64,000 nt of DNA, from contig NC_091695.1 in NCBI RefSeq assembly GCF_041296265.1, positions 13,003,001 to 13,067,000 of the forward strand, in the 5' to 3' direction. Position numbers and translations under genes: made by a program. The DNA comes from Equus caballus (lineage: Eukaryota > Chordata > Mammalia > Perissodactyla > Equidae). This document shows, piece after piece, positions 23,748-36,559 of the stretch; position 1 is the stretch's first letter; the number at the start of each line of letters is the position of its first letter. Below the pieces are notes generated by a model, which worked only from the letters and a program-made list of their open reading frames with translations, had not been told where the DNA came from and did no database searches.

Positions 23748-25775
23748 AAAATCTCTCCCTTCTTGATCATGTTCTTAAATGAAAACAAAACAGAAACAAA
23801 CACAAAAAAATCCTCCTTTTCTGACAATGTTAAAGCTTATTAAATCAGTGTCCATAAAAGAAAAGGGAATGTAAAACAGTAAGTGATATATTTTTTTCCT
23901 TAAGCATATATGTGAAACACGGGAGGTGAATCCAATTTTACGTAACATGAATAGATTCAATTTTATAGATGTGAACCTATTTAATATGTTTTAAGTAGAT
24001 TAAGTGTGGAAGCGTTTTGTATAATAATACAGAAGTCCTAATATATGAAATATTCTATGAGCAACAAAAAAATTATTTGAGATTATAAAAGAAGATACCT
24101 AAGAGTACTAAATATTTTTGTCGTAAAACTGTTCAATTAGGAATTGAAGACAAGTAACTTGCTGAAAATTGCATGTTTTTCATGTGTTGTTTCCTTCTTA
24201 TGATGCTTGATGTACATGACACTCAGCACATTTTATAAACTCAAGGGATATATAAAATTAAGGAAGAGGATGTAAATGGAAAACCTGTATAACCCATTAA
24301 GCTCTCCTCTCAGGAACCAAAAAGAGTGTCTTCATGTTTCTTGACAACAACCTGAAATAAAATGAATAATTTTGACAACCTGAAAGAGTTTTATGTTTTT
24401 CATAATTGGGCTAATTGTTAATTGGTTACAGTGAGAAAAACATAAGCAATTAACAAGTTATCAGAACACATGTTAAGATAATCTAACATCCAGCTACTCA
24501 GCAATGACAACTCTTGAAATTGTGTTTAGACTATAATTACTATTAATTTCACAAATATACAGAGAGCCAATATAAATCATTACAAATGGAGTACTAATGT
24601 AAATATTACTTTGTTCTTTGGGGTTTTTTTGTTAAACACATATTTAAGTTAATAAATCTTCTTTTCAACTTAAATTGTATCAATTGGGCGTTACAGTTGT
24701 TTTTTAAATTTTAACCAGTATAATACTATGAACACTCCAAGGGAGATGGAGTCCTCTTCCCCAGGCCCTTTGAGAAAGAAGGTCCAGATTTGAACCCCTA
24801 ACTTCCATGCAAAGTTTCTGTACAGTAGTCACTTGCACCATATCTGCTCTCTAGAGTGAGGGCAAGAAGGAAATCCACAACCTGATGTGAAGGCTGAGGT
24901 ACAATATAAACCTAGAGTGGCTGATCCTGGGGTTGTCTGCTGATATAAGTGGGGCAGAATGATGAGGAATACAGGATCTGAGAAGTTCCCTATATTAAAT
25001 GATCCCTGTTACTGATACTTAATCAGCCTGGCCAAAAGACAGGAAGCACAGATGGATATCATCAATGATGAAAATACTAGAATCAAGCAAAATAAAATAA
25101 AGGGGCAGAGGTTTTGTAAATTTACGAAGGTTTTTTGCATTAATTTTCTAAGGGACACTCATTCAGTCAATATTTTGAATGGCTTCCTGGAGCCAAGCAT
25201 TGTAAATAACAAATTAATAATATTGGTGAACAAGACAGACAAGGGCCTTCCATTTATGGTACTTTGAGTTAGGGCAGGAGATTTTAATTTATTTATATGT
25301 ATTAATTTACTACTTGTATACTTCTAAGTGTTATGATGGAACATTTATAGGGTGATGCTAGTATTTAGGAAAGATACAAACAAACCTAACTTAATCCACT
25401 AATCCTCCATTCTATCTGAGCAAGTTTATTAAACTCAGTGTATAAAAAACTATTTGGAGCCTTAGGAGGGTAAGTTTAATTGACATGGGTGGAAGGGTTG
25501 CCCTGCCAATGCTATCTTATTGGAGTACAACCATGAACAGAGAAGGGAGGTACAAAAAGACCATATTTGCAAGTCAACTTGTTACTACTCTTCTTTACTT
25601 TGAAGAGCAGATTCAGATCAGTAATGACTGCCCACTAGACTTAACTTAGGCAAAAAGATAAGTAATAGAAAATATCTAGAAAGTGTATTGAGGAAACTAC
25701 AGGAATCTATATGAAAGTACCTGAACTTCACTTCTCAGAATGTTTAAATAAATACTTTGGTAAGAAAATGTAGTG

Positions 25776-26707
25776 TCACCTGGAACATAACTTAGGGTCG
25801 ATTGCTATCTTCAAGGCATCATTCATATCCTCCTTCGTTAAGCTGTAGATCAGTGGGTTTAACATAGGGATGAAAACTGTGGAGAAAACAGAGGCCATTT
25901 TGTCTATTTCCATGGTTTAACTCAAGCTGGGTTGGAAATACACGAACAGGAGCATGCCATGAAACATAGCTACACAAATTACTTAGGAGGAAAACACAGA
26001 GAAGGCTTTGTGTCCCCCTCTGCTGAGTTCTTTTAAGGATGGTAGCTAAGATGTAGCTGTAGGGGAGGAGAACAATGATGATACTGCACCCCACAACACA
26101 GGTACTGAAAGTGAACAACTCTACCTCCTTGATGGTTGTATTTGATGTGGAAAGGGCTAGAAAGGGTAGGACATCCCAGAAATAGTGATTGATAATTTGG
26201 AATTGCAGAACGAAAGTTGAAATGTGCAAAAGTCGTTGACTGCTGAATCCACCAAACCTTCTAGGTAGACAATGGAAACTAGGTGGGTACAGACTTTACT
26301 GGAAATGGCAATTGCAGAAAGAATTGGATTGCAAATGGATGCATAATGTTCATATGCCATGACAGCCAACATGAGACATTCCACATCGGCAAGGATCCAA
26401 AAAATATATATATAAATGGCACATAAGTTACATGGGATCCTCTTTTGCTCAGACAAGAAATCAACCAGCATCATGAGACAGAGAGTGGAAGAGCAGCCGG
26501 CATCACAGAATGACAAATTGCTCAGGAAATAATACATGGGTATGTGGATTCTGGCATCCATCTTGATCTGCAGGACCATCCCTAGATTGGCAATCACAGT
26601 TACGCCATAAATCAACAGAAAGAGCACAAAGAGCCCCTGCTGCACATCCTGTCATAAAGTCCTAGGAATATGAAGTCCGCAAACACAGTGAAGTTCTCAA
26701 CAGCCAT
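25776..26707 (-). pseudogene. Olfactory receptor pseudogene, family 5-like (unit B)
   Basis: Twin of the 15.6-16.6 kb pseudogene. It starts MAVENFTVFADFIFLGL (ATG at 26707); its terminal frame reads [15 protein letters not shown] and ends with TGA at 25776-25778. Surviving blocks: IANLGMVLQIKMD, IHIPMYYFLSNLSFCD, MLVDFLSEQKRIPCNLCA, DVECLMLAVMAYEHYASICNP (DRY is EHY), YLEGLVDSAVNDFCTFQLSFCNS, and VVGCSIIIVLL. Breaks: a four-base loss near residue 18 relative to unit A, a shift near 26165 before the NHYF loop, and several more in TM6-TM7 (about 25830-26010). At least four lesions are visible, none obviously shared with the unit A copy except the loss of DRY, so the two may have died separately. 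Confidence 0.88.
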
Positions 26708-27704
26708 CAGGTCTGGAAATCCCTGGTTGTAAAAGAAGAAAATGGAAGTGGAGGATAACATCACCTTACCATCTTAATAGTTAAACTGCTGATCTTTTCT
26801 GTTTTTCAGTAATTAGAAAAAGTGACAAAGTATGCTAAAACTGCTTTAGGTAAACGGACTCTCTTGTAAAACTATCCAATTTAATATGTCATAAAATGAT
26901 AATGATAATAATATGCCTACAAATGTGCAACACTGTATTGATTTTGTAAGACACTTTCATCCAAATTGAATCATTGTATTTCCACACCGACCTATGTAGT
27001 ATGTATGAGGATTTTTGCTACTTCTATCTTGTAGATTAAAACTTGATTTCCTCAGAGCTGAGGCAATAGTTCTTACAATTAGTTGATCCAGATAACCCAC
27101 ATGTTTTGAAAGATTTTTTTTCAATTTTGTAGAAACATTGTTATATCCTGTAATAGATAATCATAGTTAAGTGAATGCCACAGGTAATGAATACATGTCT
27201 CTGTTTTTCCCTCATCATCCACAATTGTGGAGCAGTAAGAGCTATGGCAGCTTCCAGGATGTAACATTACCCTCTTTCTCATTAACCCCTCAGATCCTAT
27301 CCAGCCTCCAAGAGCAAAGGATGGAGATAGATGTGATCCAGGACCTACTGGATCAGGGAGGGTGTTCACTGCTGGAGAAGAGGGTGGAATGGTCTGCATG
27401 AGTGAAGCACTAGAGGACACAGACAGGAATATCCCAGGGCTAACAAGGCTCCCTTTGACAGCTGCTGTGGCTCATAGGAGAATTCACATGATCTGTTTAT
27501 TAGCAGATCAGATGTGTAAGACACATGATAAAATTCCTCATGTGTACACTGTCCTATGATGTCAGAGAGAGTCATTTTTGTACTGTATCCCATCCCAACC
27601 TCTAGAAATTTTAACATTGTTTATTGTTTTTTTGTTTTTTTTATCCCTATTTCACTTGAGTGTCTCTGAAATCTGCCTTACTTTGGTTTAAAAAAAGTTG
27701 ATGA

Positions 27705-27981
27705 GAGGCCAGCCCAGTGGTGTAGTGGTTAAGTTAGGCGTGCTGTACTTCAGTGGCCTGGGTTCATGGGTTTGTATGCTGAGCACAGGTCTCCATTACT
27801 CATCAAGCCATGCTGTGGCAGTCACCCACATACAAAATAGAGGAAAGACTGGTACCAGTGTTAGCTCAGGGACAATCTTCCTCAAGCAAGAAGGGGAAGT
27901 TGACAACAGATGTTAGCTCAGAGCCAATCTTCCACATCAAAAAAAAGTATGAAAAAGGAAAAGAAAGAAAGAAAGAAAAAG
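27705..27981 (+). mobile_element. ERE-type SINE, unit B only
   Basis: ERE head 'gaggccagcccagtggtgta' with 'gtggttaag', the 'tgttagctcagagccaatct' end and a GAAA-rich tail. The flanking duplication aaaaagttgatga (27692-27704) and aaaaagtttgatga (27982-27995) bounds it. Unit A lacks it at about 17410. Short frames crossing it are chance. Confidence 0.9.
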
Positions 27982-28109
27982 AAAAAGTTTGATGACCTTT
28001 GGGAAGCCATTTGTATTCTATGTCTTACTGTTATATTTTACCCAAACCGATTAAGTTACATGTAATGTCATATATAACTTCCTCTCTTCTGTGAGAATAT
28101 TAGAAAAAT

Positions 28110-29450
28110 GGAGTTGAAGGTAGACAGAGAACAGAAAAAGAATATACGAATAAGAATCTAGTGATCAATACTCAGGTCTACAAAATCTTGGTCTGAATTT
28201 ATTTAAATTTGTGTCTCAGGAGATACATCATTTAAAAACATGCTTTCCTTTAAAAATAAAAATATTCAAACTATATATGAAAGTACAGGGAAGAGATTTA
28301 AAAAAATAAAAAATGTCCAACCATCTCTGTAATCCATACTTGTATTTGATTGTATTTACTGCTAACTGTGTATATGTATTTAAAATAAATTGATAAAATT
28401 AATTAAAACAAAATTTTGGAGAATATTGTATATACTCCTTTGGTTTATAACACGCTTTCAGTGGTAAAAGGATAAAAGTGCTAAGGAAATCTGAAATATA
28501 AATCAGAAAAAAATAATTAGTACCTGACCCAGTACTACTAACTCCTTTGTTGTACACTGTTCTGCCTATATGAGGGTTCAGCATTGTCTCCTGACTGACC
28601 TGGATTATACAGCCATTACTGTGTCTGGTCCCTGGGTGTCGAACATAGTCTCTCAGGATAAGTGTCAGATGTAGTAATGTGGTTTATCATCTTATATTTC
28701 ATAGAGGCAGGGTGATTGTGAAAGAAATACAGACATTTAAAAAATGTGTTTGTTTTGTCCCTCTCTACCTTACTGCCCAATATTATGCTTATTTAGCAAT
28801 TATTATACTTACTGTGTCAAGAAGCATTCCTTATTTCCAGTTACCAAATCCCTATACCAGTGTTTCATTTTAATACCATAGTTTACAAAGTGTTTACTCA
28901 CCCACTCATGCTCACAATCTTACAAAAAACACCAGACATATTCCTATTAAACACATTCACGAAGTAAAGATTTTTGTAAAAACAGCAAAAAATTGACCAT
29001 AATCACACATCCTAGGGATAACTAAAATTTGTTGTCAATATTATGGATTTTTAATTTTTAAACAAACAGGATGTCAAAATAAACAATTTTTATATGTAAA
29101 TAAGTATTATGAATAGAAGCTTTGCATTTGTTTCTATGATGTACATTAGTTAAATCAATCTATCTTCTGCTAATGGCCACTTGGTTTATATATAACTTCA
29201 TATCACAAAAACGCTGACAGTAAAATCATACATATATAACTTATCACAGCAGGTCTTTCTTCAAAGTAAATTATTAAAAACTGAAAGTTAAGAGCAAAAA
29301 GATGTTACCTTAAATATAAAAAAATTTTGCTTTTTTACCATAGTCAGATGATTCATATGATCTAATCATCAGTACATATTATCATTTATTTTATATATTA
29401 TCAAACGTCCTGGGTTTTCTCTAACAAGCTCGTTATACAATATAGAGTTG
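28110..29450. other. OR-upstream flank of unit B, nothing coding
   Basis: AT-rich, alignable with 17836-19180 in unit A. It contains the empty site for the unit A SINE at its left end. No gene or repeat family was recognised. Confidence 0.5.
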
Positions 29451-29454
29451 AATT

Positions 29455-30113
29455 AGTGTATTATATTGTGATAAGAACACAACATAAGATCCACGCTCCT
29501 AGCAAATTTTCAAGTATACTATACAGACTGTTAACTATGGGCACCATGCTGCGCGGCAGACCCCTAGGACTTATTCATCTTGCATAACTGAAACTCTGTA
29601 CACATTGATTAATACTTCCCTGTTTCCCCTCCCACTAGACCCTGGCAACCACCATTCTACTCGCTGATTCTAAGAGTATGATGACAATTTTTGATTCCTC
29701 GTATACGTAGTATGATGTAGTATTTATTTGTCCTTCTGTGTGTGGCTTATTTCACTCAGCATAATGTCCTCCAGATTCATACATATTGTTCCAAATGGCA
29801 GGAGTGATTTCCTTTTTTAAAGGCTGAATAATATTCTATTATATGTCTCTACCATATTTTCTTTATCCATTCACCCAATTATGGGCATTAGGTTGTTTCT
29901 TGTCTCTTGACTATTATAAATAATGCTACTATAAACGTGGGAGTGCAGATATCTCCTTGATCTCTCCTTCTTATTTCCTTTGGATATGTACCCAGAAGTG
30001 GGATTCCTGGATCACTTGATAGTCTATTTTTAATTTTTTGAGAAACCTACATATTGTTTTCCATAAAGGCTGTACCAATTTACATTCTCAGCAACAGTGT
30101 ACAAGCCTACCCA
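29455..30113 (-). mobile_element. L1M 3' fragment, unit B only
   Basis: In reverse this is the ORF2 end and 3' UTR of an L1M-type LINE: the 'ttatttcactcagcataatg' and 'tacccagaagtgggattcct' markers on the plus strand correspond to the usual antisense view. Units A (near 19190) and C lack it, while the flanks 'gttgaa' and 'attgaaattgaaacc' continue the shared sequence. It is 5'-truncated and without a clear poly-A end, so the 3' terminus may have been lost. Confidence 0.78.
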
Positions 30114-31839
30114 ACTGAAATTGAAATTGAAACCAAAAGGTGATAAATAAACGTCTAGAGTCTCACAGACATTGTTTCATTGAATCTCAAGAAATTCCTC
30201 ACAATAGATCCCTGAATACTTTGCAATAAAACACATGTATCTTAAAAGGTAACTCTCTAAAATGCTCTCATAATGGCGTAGTGTGTATATGTTAAAGTGA
30301 CATTTGAACATTCACAAAATTAATGACCCGTTGATTCCTAGATTTCTTGGAGAATGGAGAGACTGTTCGATTTCCACTTCTAAACCGAGGCAAGATCTCC
30401 AAAGAATTGACGCAGAAGGGAGAAAATAGGAAGTGTCACCACATTGGGAGGTAATCTATTTTATTTATATCAGCTGTGCATTGAACATACTATTGGGGTA
30501 AGAACGAAGTGATGTGGAGGGCAGCTACACTGTACAATGTCAGGAAGCAAATAGAAAATAAACAAATTGGTGTTCTTCGAAGTCATGCAAACTTGCAGCT
30601 TTGGGGATAATCTCTATATTGTCCATTTATTGAGTAATATTTTGTCATGTGTCTGAATCACTGCTGTACACTTACGAGCATAGCTTGTTATGTGTTCTTT
30701 AAATGTCTACAGTTGATTAATATTCAAATAAAATGTACACTAAACATGTTCATTAGCTGTATATCTTGAGTCCCAATGCAGTTAATTTAATTGCCAGAAA
30801 ATTTGGGAATGAAAAATTTGTGTAAACTACAACAACAAAAGTAAGATGTACAAGGCATGTACCAGCTTATGCATTCCAATACCTCAGATAGTTTCATGTT
30901 TCTTCTGAACCCTTACCTGGAGTAAAAAGAAAATTAGGTTTACTGCCTTTTTTGTTTACTTATTTATCTCTTTTTCTCTTGTAGAGTTTTTCCTTACTTT
31001 ATATTATGCTGGAATACTCCAGGCAAAATTTAATGAAATTAAATATATTTTAAACTTTTGGAAAAGTAATTTTAGTAACCAATTTTAAGGCCTTTTCAAA
31101 ATATACATGTATTATTTGTGTGATAATCCCAATACTACAGCACCAAATGGTCTCCTCTTGGAGGTATTGTTGAGGCAAATCTCAAACCGCCTAAGTAATT
31201 GCCACTAATTTTTCACAAGGTAAACTCAAGAAAATTCTATATTTGTGGTAACTAAGAGCTTTACTACAATTCTCTGCTTCTCTGGTGCATATTTGGAGGA
31301 GGAGGAGTCATTCTTGGCCAGCTTCCTTTGATTCCTTTCCACACTCATTTTCCCTAAGGTCTCCCCTATCTCCAGGGATATCAAATTTCTCAGGCTACAC
31401 TGTTTAGTCAGGATGCAATCTTTAATGTCATAAACATGGGTTCCCTGCAGACCATGTAATCTAACTCCCATTAAACTCAGAGCATGGGTGACAATATATT
31501 GCTGAAAGTCAGATAATCTAAATTACTTCCCAAAGGAAATTGTGTGTGAATAAGGAATGAATTTTTTTTAAATTATAAGGCAAAAGACTTACAGCAGAAT
31601 TTAAGGCATAGGGTCAGAAAGTGAGATACGAGAAAAGAAATCTATATCTACATGGCTTTCCTGGTATATCACTGGTGCCTTAAATATAATACTACACAGG
31701 CAACTGTCCACATATAAACTCCTTCATTCAGAAAATGGTTGTCTGCCCCTAAGGCATGGGCCATTATCAAATAAGTTCAGTTCTGATTTTGGTACCAAGA
31801 AAAATTATGTTTATTAAGTCTTCTTGTCGCAGGAAACAA

Positions 31840-32335
31840 TATGATGGGGTTCAAGGCAGGTTACCCCAAAATATGCCACTTTGATATATTAATTAGTTTG
31901 AGTTAAAATTAATTAAGAAACAGCCAGTGCAAGGCCACTCTGACTCTCCTTGTCTCCCTGAAAGCAGGAAAAAATCTCCCTTGTGAAAGTTATCTCCTTG
32001 CACCGGAAGATAGAGAGACATCCTAATCATCAGGGAAGGGAATTCAGGGCTGAAAAGACTGCATAAACAAGCTCTGCTTATTTTCTTCACTAATGACTAC
32101 CCAAGCCTAAGTTTTTTTTTCTTTTTCAATTCTTTACTAATTTATTTTTTCTTTGTTTAAAGCATGTAAACCTTGCCTGCTTTGGTCACTTCTTTGGATC
32201 TCATATCTTGGGATCTTCGTCCATACAAAATTAAATTAATTTTTTCTCCTCTTAATCTGTCTATGTCAATCTTATTATTAGACCAGCCAAAATAACCAAG
32301 AGAGGTAGGGAAAATTGTCCCCTCCCCAACAAAGA
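31840..32335 (+). mobile_element. LTR-like fossil, unit B only
   Basis: A roughly 490 bp block interrupts homology between unit B and unit C (C is continuous near 40195). It starts near TG at 31842, ends near CA at 32332, and has a late 'taaattaattttttctcctc' stretch of the kind seen near the end of some ERV1 LTRs. No coding sequence, partner LTR or convincing target duplication was found. It is best read as a solo LTR of uncertain class; an unrelated element is possible. Confidence 0.45.
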
Positions 32336-33980
32336 AAAGCAGAGGCTGTGAGTTACTAAAAGCATCTTTATTCTATAAGCAAGCAGCGCATTTTCAGTAA
32401 CATAAAAGGTAATTAATGAAATAGTCTACGAAAGTTATATTCTTTATTAATTTTACAAGAATATCTTGAAAACATATTATGTACAATAAACTGCTAGAGC
32501 TTTAGAGTCATAGCTATATAAAGAAGGATTGTGGAACTGGAAATAACTTTAAGGATAATTGTCAAACACTCTTACAGAAAAGGGACTGAAGTCTAGTAGG
32601 GAAGGATGATTTGTTAAATATAACAGAGATTTAGAGTTGCTTTGGGTACAGGGTTCATAGTATATGTCTGTAGATTATTTTTCAGAGAGTTTAAAAGTTG
32701 CTGCCACTAGGTTTATACAGGACTTCCCACTTATTGGATCACTGAGCTTTACTACTGCTGTATTCTAACAAATGTAGTTGTATAGCCTATCACAGGTATG
32801 TATTTGTCTGTTCATTGTTGTACACATATGAGAAAATCTACCCTCATTATGGCATTATTCCCTTTAGAGATTCCAGCGCAAGGCTGAAGGAAAAGAGTCT
32901 ACAAATAAAAAAATGCCTTTTATATCAAACCACCTCATGGTCATTGATAATATAATATTCAGATAATAATATTTTCATCAGTCCCATATGGATGCGTGAG
33001 AATGGTGTGACATGGAGATACAGACATTGGAAGGACATGGTGAGGAATGAAGTAAATAAACTCCAACAGACCAAAGCCTTTTGACGTTTTCCCTATTTCT
33101 GTAGAATCCCAACATGAAATGGTTAGTTCAATCATCTTCCACAAGTCCCTATTTAAGTGATGAAGCTACTACGCAATATTCCTTTTAAGTAATTTTTTGG
33201 GGAGATGAAGCCTGAAATTAATCGAATTGATTCTTCCATTTTCAGGCATATATTTATTGAGTTTATGATACCTCATTTATTGGGTTTAAAATTTCCTTCT
33301 TGTTAGTTCACATTCTTTAGGTGTGATTAAAGGGACCAATATGCAGTTCAAATGAATCTTTACGTGATGTTACTGACATATGTCATATCAAAGAAAGATA
33401 TAACCTGAATTAGTGACAATCAACTGAACCTCTGATTTGTTTGGACTTTAGTATATTTCAAACAATGTTTTCTGCCATATTGCTGCCAGTAAGAAAGATT
33501 AATAAAATAGAATGGGTAAATTGAGAAAATATATTACAGGTGGAAATCATGAAGACTTTTTTCCAAAAGAAGCATTAACCATTGATTTTTTTCTACTGCC
33601 ACTCTTTTTCCAATCTGTCACAGTATTCGGCAAATGCCACCTTGAAAATGACAGGATCCTCTTGGAGTTTACTTCCATTCCGAAATTCTTTCACCAAGGA
33701 CATTTACAATTACTTAAGGGACAGATTTTTAATAGACAGTTTGCAACATCACTGAGTCTTTTATGGCCTTTAGATATATAGTGACGTCCATGCTTTCTTA
33801 ACAAGCTGTTTCCAGTGGTTGACATAAGAAAATAGGAAGAGCCAGATGAAGCAGAACACTTCAAGAAAGTAGGCAAATGAATGCTTTTTAATTTTCATGT
33901 AATTAATATGAATATCATTATAGATTTATTACCTTAGTATACAAAACCATTTTATGTGCTTTTTTAAAAGGCATAAAAAG

Positions 33981-34230
33981 AGGCCGGCCCAGTGGCCCAG
34001 TGGTAAAGTTCACATGTTCTGCTTCAGCAGCCTGGGGTTCACCGGTTTGGATCCCTGATGTGGACCTACACACTGCTTGTCAAGCCATGCTGTGGCAGAT
34101 GTCCCATATATAAAGTAGAGGAAGGTGGGCATGGATGTTAGCTCATGGCCAGTCTTCCTCAGCAAAAAAGGAGGAGGATTGGTGGCAGATGTTAGCTAAG
34201 GCCAAATCTTCCTCAAAAAAGTTTAAAGAT
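33981..34230 (+). mobile_element. ERE-type SINE, unit C only
   Basis: Head 'aggccggcccagtggcccag', B-box-like 'ggtttggatcc' and two 'atgttagctca/aaggcc' modules with 'cttcctcagc'. An A-rich imperfect duplication flanks it. Unit E has the uninterrupted sequence near 51340-51360. Confidence 0.88.
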
Positions 34231-34599
34231 AAAAAAGCTGTAAAATATGTATACAAGGCACATATCACACCCTCATTTAATTATGTTTTGACAGATACCT
34301 AACAAAAACTCAAAAATGTAATCAGTTATGTTGAGTTTTATTATTTGTTTTTCTCTTTTGTGTCTCAGACATGACACAGGTACTGGTAAGACAGGTATGA
34401 TGCTCAGTCCTTGAGCAAAGAATGCTCACAGTCTCATGTTAGAATCAACAATTTAATCAACAGAGTGAGAAAGAAAATGATGTCTTAGGCAGAGTATTAT
34501 TTGCAAACAACAAACAGAGGCATTTGACTAGGACTGAAAAGGGAAGAAAAACTGAGTGGAAGTAAATGACTTGAGAATTTTAGCACAAAGATCTGCTTT

Positions 34600-34870
34600 A
34601 CCAGGACCCTCCACTCTGCTCTCTATCTTTCCCATGTTGACTTCATAATCTCTAAGAAGGCATTGTCTTCCCACCTCAAGAGCTCTAATTCCCAGCCTCT
34701 CTGTCTAGAATCCTTACTTCTCCCCACCATCAATTGTATCCTTATTCCTAGTTTATTTCTAAAACTGAATTTCAAAGCATCTTTACTTCTCTGTACTCTG
34801 GATTTAGTTATTTTTCTTGAATTTAGTGGATCCTGCCTTTTTACTTCAGGGTGGTTTAGAGTTTATTATC
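34600..34870 (+). repeat. Possible L2 3' fragment shared by units C, D and E
   Basis: The stretch, with counterparts at about 43240-43500 and 51740-52000, reads like a worn L2 end ('tagaatccttactt', 'catctttacttctctgtact'). The unit D copy is the clearest, with 'tttgcctagaatgctttctc' close to the L2 'tgcctggaatgctcttcc' block. Its presence in all three units places it before their duplication. Confidence 0.5.
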
Positions 34871-35329
34871 AATTATTTGTAATATTTAATTAGTCATACT
34901 CATTTTCTTCAGGATGCATTTCATTAGGATACATTATTATGCAAACATTATTATACATTATTATGGATTCACCATGAAATGCAAACCACCTAGAAGTGCA
35001 ATGTAAACTCTAATAGCTCTTAGACTAATTAAAATAATGCATAACATAAACATCAAACAAATGAAAAATTGGCACACTAAAATGGAGATTGGAAAGTTTT
35101 CCAAAAATAGAGAGTGCCTTTTTAGAAACTGAGATGTACAACGAAATATAGCATACTTAGGAATCTCCAAAATATTGGTACCATTCTGACTTAGTAAAAT
35201 ACTTACTTTACTAATTAAGGTATTTTAGACAACTTTATAGTATAATAAACGATTTGGAAAACACAAGAGTATGTTTGTTTACATATATAAATACATATTT
35301 ATTTATCCTATCTACCTATTTGTTTAAAA

Positions 35330-36256
35330 TTAACTTTTAATTTTTAGTTTTTTCAGGGCGTTTTTCACATCTTTGTTCCGCAGGCTATAAATCAGAGGAT
35401 TTAACATGGGGATCACAAGGGTGTAAAACAATGAGGTCATTTTGTCTTGATCTAATGTGTAGGAAGAACTGGGATGGAAATACATGAAGAGCATAGTTCC
35501 TTGGAAAATTGCCACGGCAGTTATGTGGGAGATGCAGGTAGAGAAAGCTTTGAACCTCCCCTCAGCAGAGTGGATCTTCAAGACTGATAGAAAAATATAA
35601 CAATACGAGACAAGAACGCCTGAAATGGTGCTCAGTTCAATGAAGCCAAAAATGGTGAATATTGCTAACTCATTGATCTGTGTATTCGAGCAAGATAGCA
35701 AAAGGAGTGGCGGGACATCACAGAAGAAATGATTAACCTCCTTTGACTGACAGAAACACAAGTGGAATGTTAATGTTGTGTGTATCAAAGCATCTGCCAT
35801 TCCCACCAGATAAACCCCAGCCATCAGCAGGGAGCACACTCTGCTAGACATATTGACTGTATAGAGCAAGGGGTTGCTGATGGCCTTGTACCTATCAAAG
35901 GCCATCACAGCCAGGAGTACACACTCAGAATCTGCAAATATACAGAAGATGAAGAATTGCAGAGCACAGCCAAAGAAGGGGATTGATTTCTTCTTGGAAA
36001 ATATGTCTACGAGCATTTTGGGCCCAATTGCTGAGGAATAGCAGAGGTCACAGAAAGAGAGGTGACTGAGAAAAAAGCACATGGGTGTGTGCAACTGGGA
36101 ATCCATCCTAATTAAAATGATCATTCCAAGATTTGCCAGAAGATTGATGAGATAAACGACCAGAAATGTGGTAAATAGGGTAATTTTGGTCTCAGGGTTA
36201 TTGGTAATTCCCAAGAGAAAGAATTCGCTCAAGAAGGAGCAATTTCCCCTGTCCAT
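35330..36256 (-). CDS. OR5W2: Olfactory receptor, OR5W2-like, intact (unit C)
   Basis: A 308-residue OR on the minus strand. I chose the Met at 36256 (MDRGNCSF) because family members start there; an in-frame ATG ten codons upstream (36286) would add [10 protein letters not shown]. It matches OR5W2 from memory: [86 protein letters not shown]. Marks: N5-C6-S7 glycosylation site; C97 and C179 disulfide; DRY at 121-123; KAFSTC at 236-241; PMLNPLIY at 283-290; one oddity is PMCFFL for PMYFFL at 58-63. It is the only copy of the three that keeps DRY, so it is the best candidate for the working OR5W2 orthologue. Odorant unknown. Confidence 0.93.
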   Translation of the reverse strand: MDRGNCSFLSEFFLLGITNNPETKITLFTTFLVVYLINLLANLGMIILIRMDSQLHTPMCFFLSHLSFCDLCYSSAIGPKMLVDIFSKKKSIPFFGCALQFFIFCIFADSECVLLAVMAFDRYKAISNPLLYTVNMSSRVCSLLMAGVYLVGMADALIHTTLTFHLCFCQSKEVNHFFCDVPPLLLLSCSNTQINELAIFTIFGFIELSTISGVLVSYCYIFLSVLKIHSAEGRFKAFSTCISHITAVAIFQGTMLFMYFHPSSSYTLDQDKMTSLFYTLVIPMLNPLIYSLRNKDVKNALKKLKIKS

Positions 36257-36559
36257 CTTCTTTATCCTTGTTGTAAACTTTTGCAAAAATGATCAAGAAA
36301 ATTATAGTTTGGCATTTGACTCTTCTGGATTTCTAAAAATGTTACCTGTAAGACAGAACATGGTTTGTTCCTGTAAATTGTTTTCTTTGCCCTTAGAATA
36401 TAGCCCAACAAGTGTCACTTTTAAAGAGGCATTATTGTTTTGTGAAAAAACTAAAAATTTCTGAGATTAGAAGTTGATAAACTTTAATTTTAAATCTGCA
36501 TCTCACTCCTGAGATATGTGACTCATCTTGGCTCCTGTCAGCCAATGTCAGGCAGTAGA

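Larger units (their letters stand above)
22241..32930. repeat. Array unit B of the tandem OR duplication
   Basis: Sister of unit A, about 10.7 kb, lengthened by unit-specific insertions: an ERE at 23.5 kb with an unclassified insert before it, an ERE at 27.7 kb, an L1 piece at 29.46-30.11 kb and an LTR-like block at 31.84-32.34 kb. It carries one OR pseudogene. Its end at 32.94-33.7 kb leads into sequence that matches 42.1-42.6 kb and 50.3-51.1 kb, the 3' flank of the OR5W units. Confidence 0.75.

Noticed and set aside
27121-27617. Several overlapping frames of 65-99 codons upstream of the unit B OR
   Set aside because: The aligned unit A region (about 17000-17500) does not keep these frames, so they are chance.
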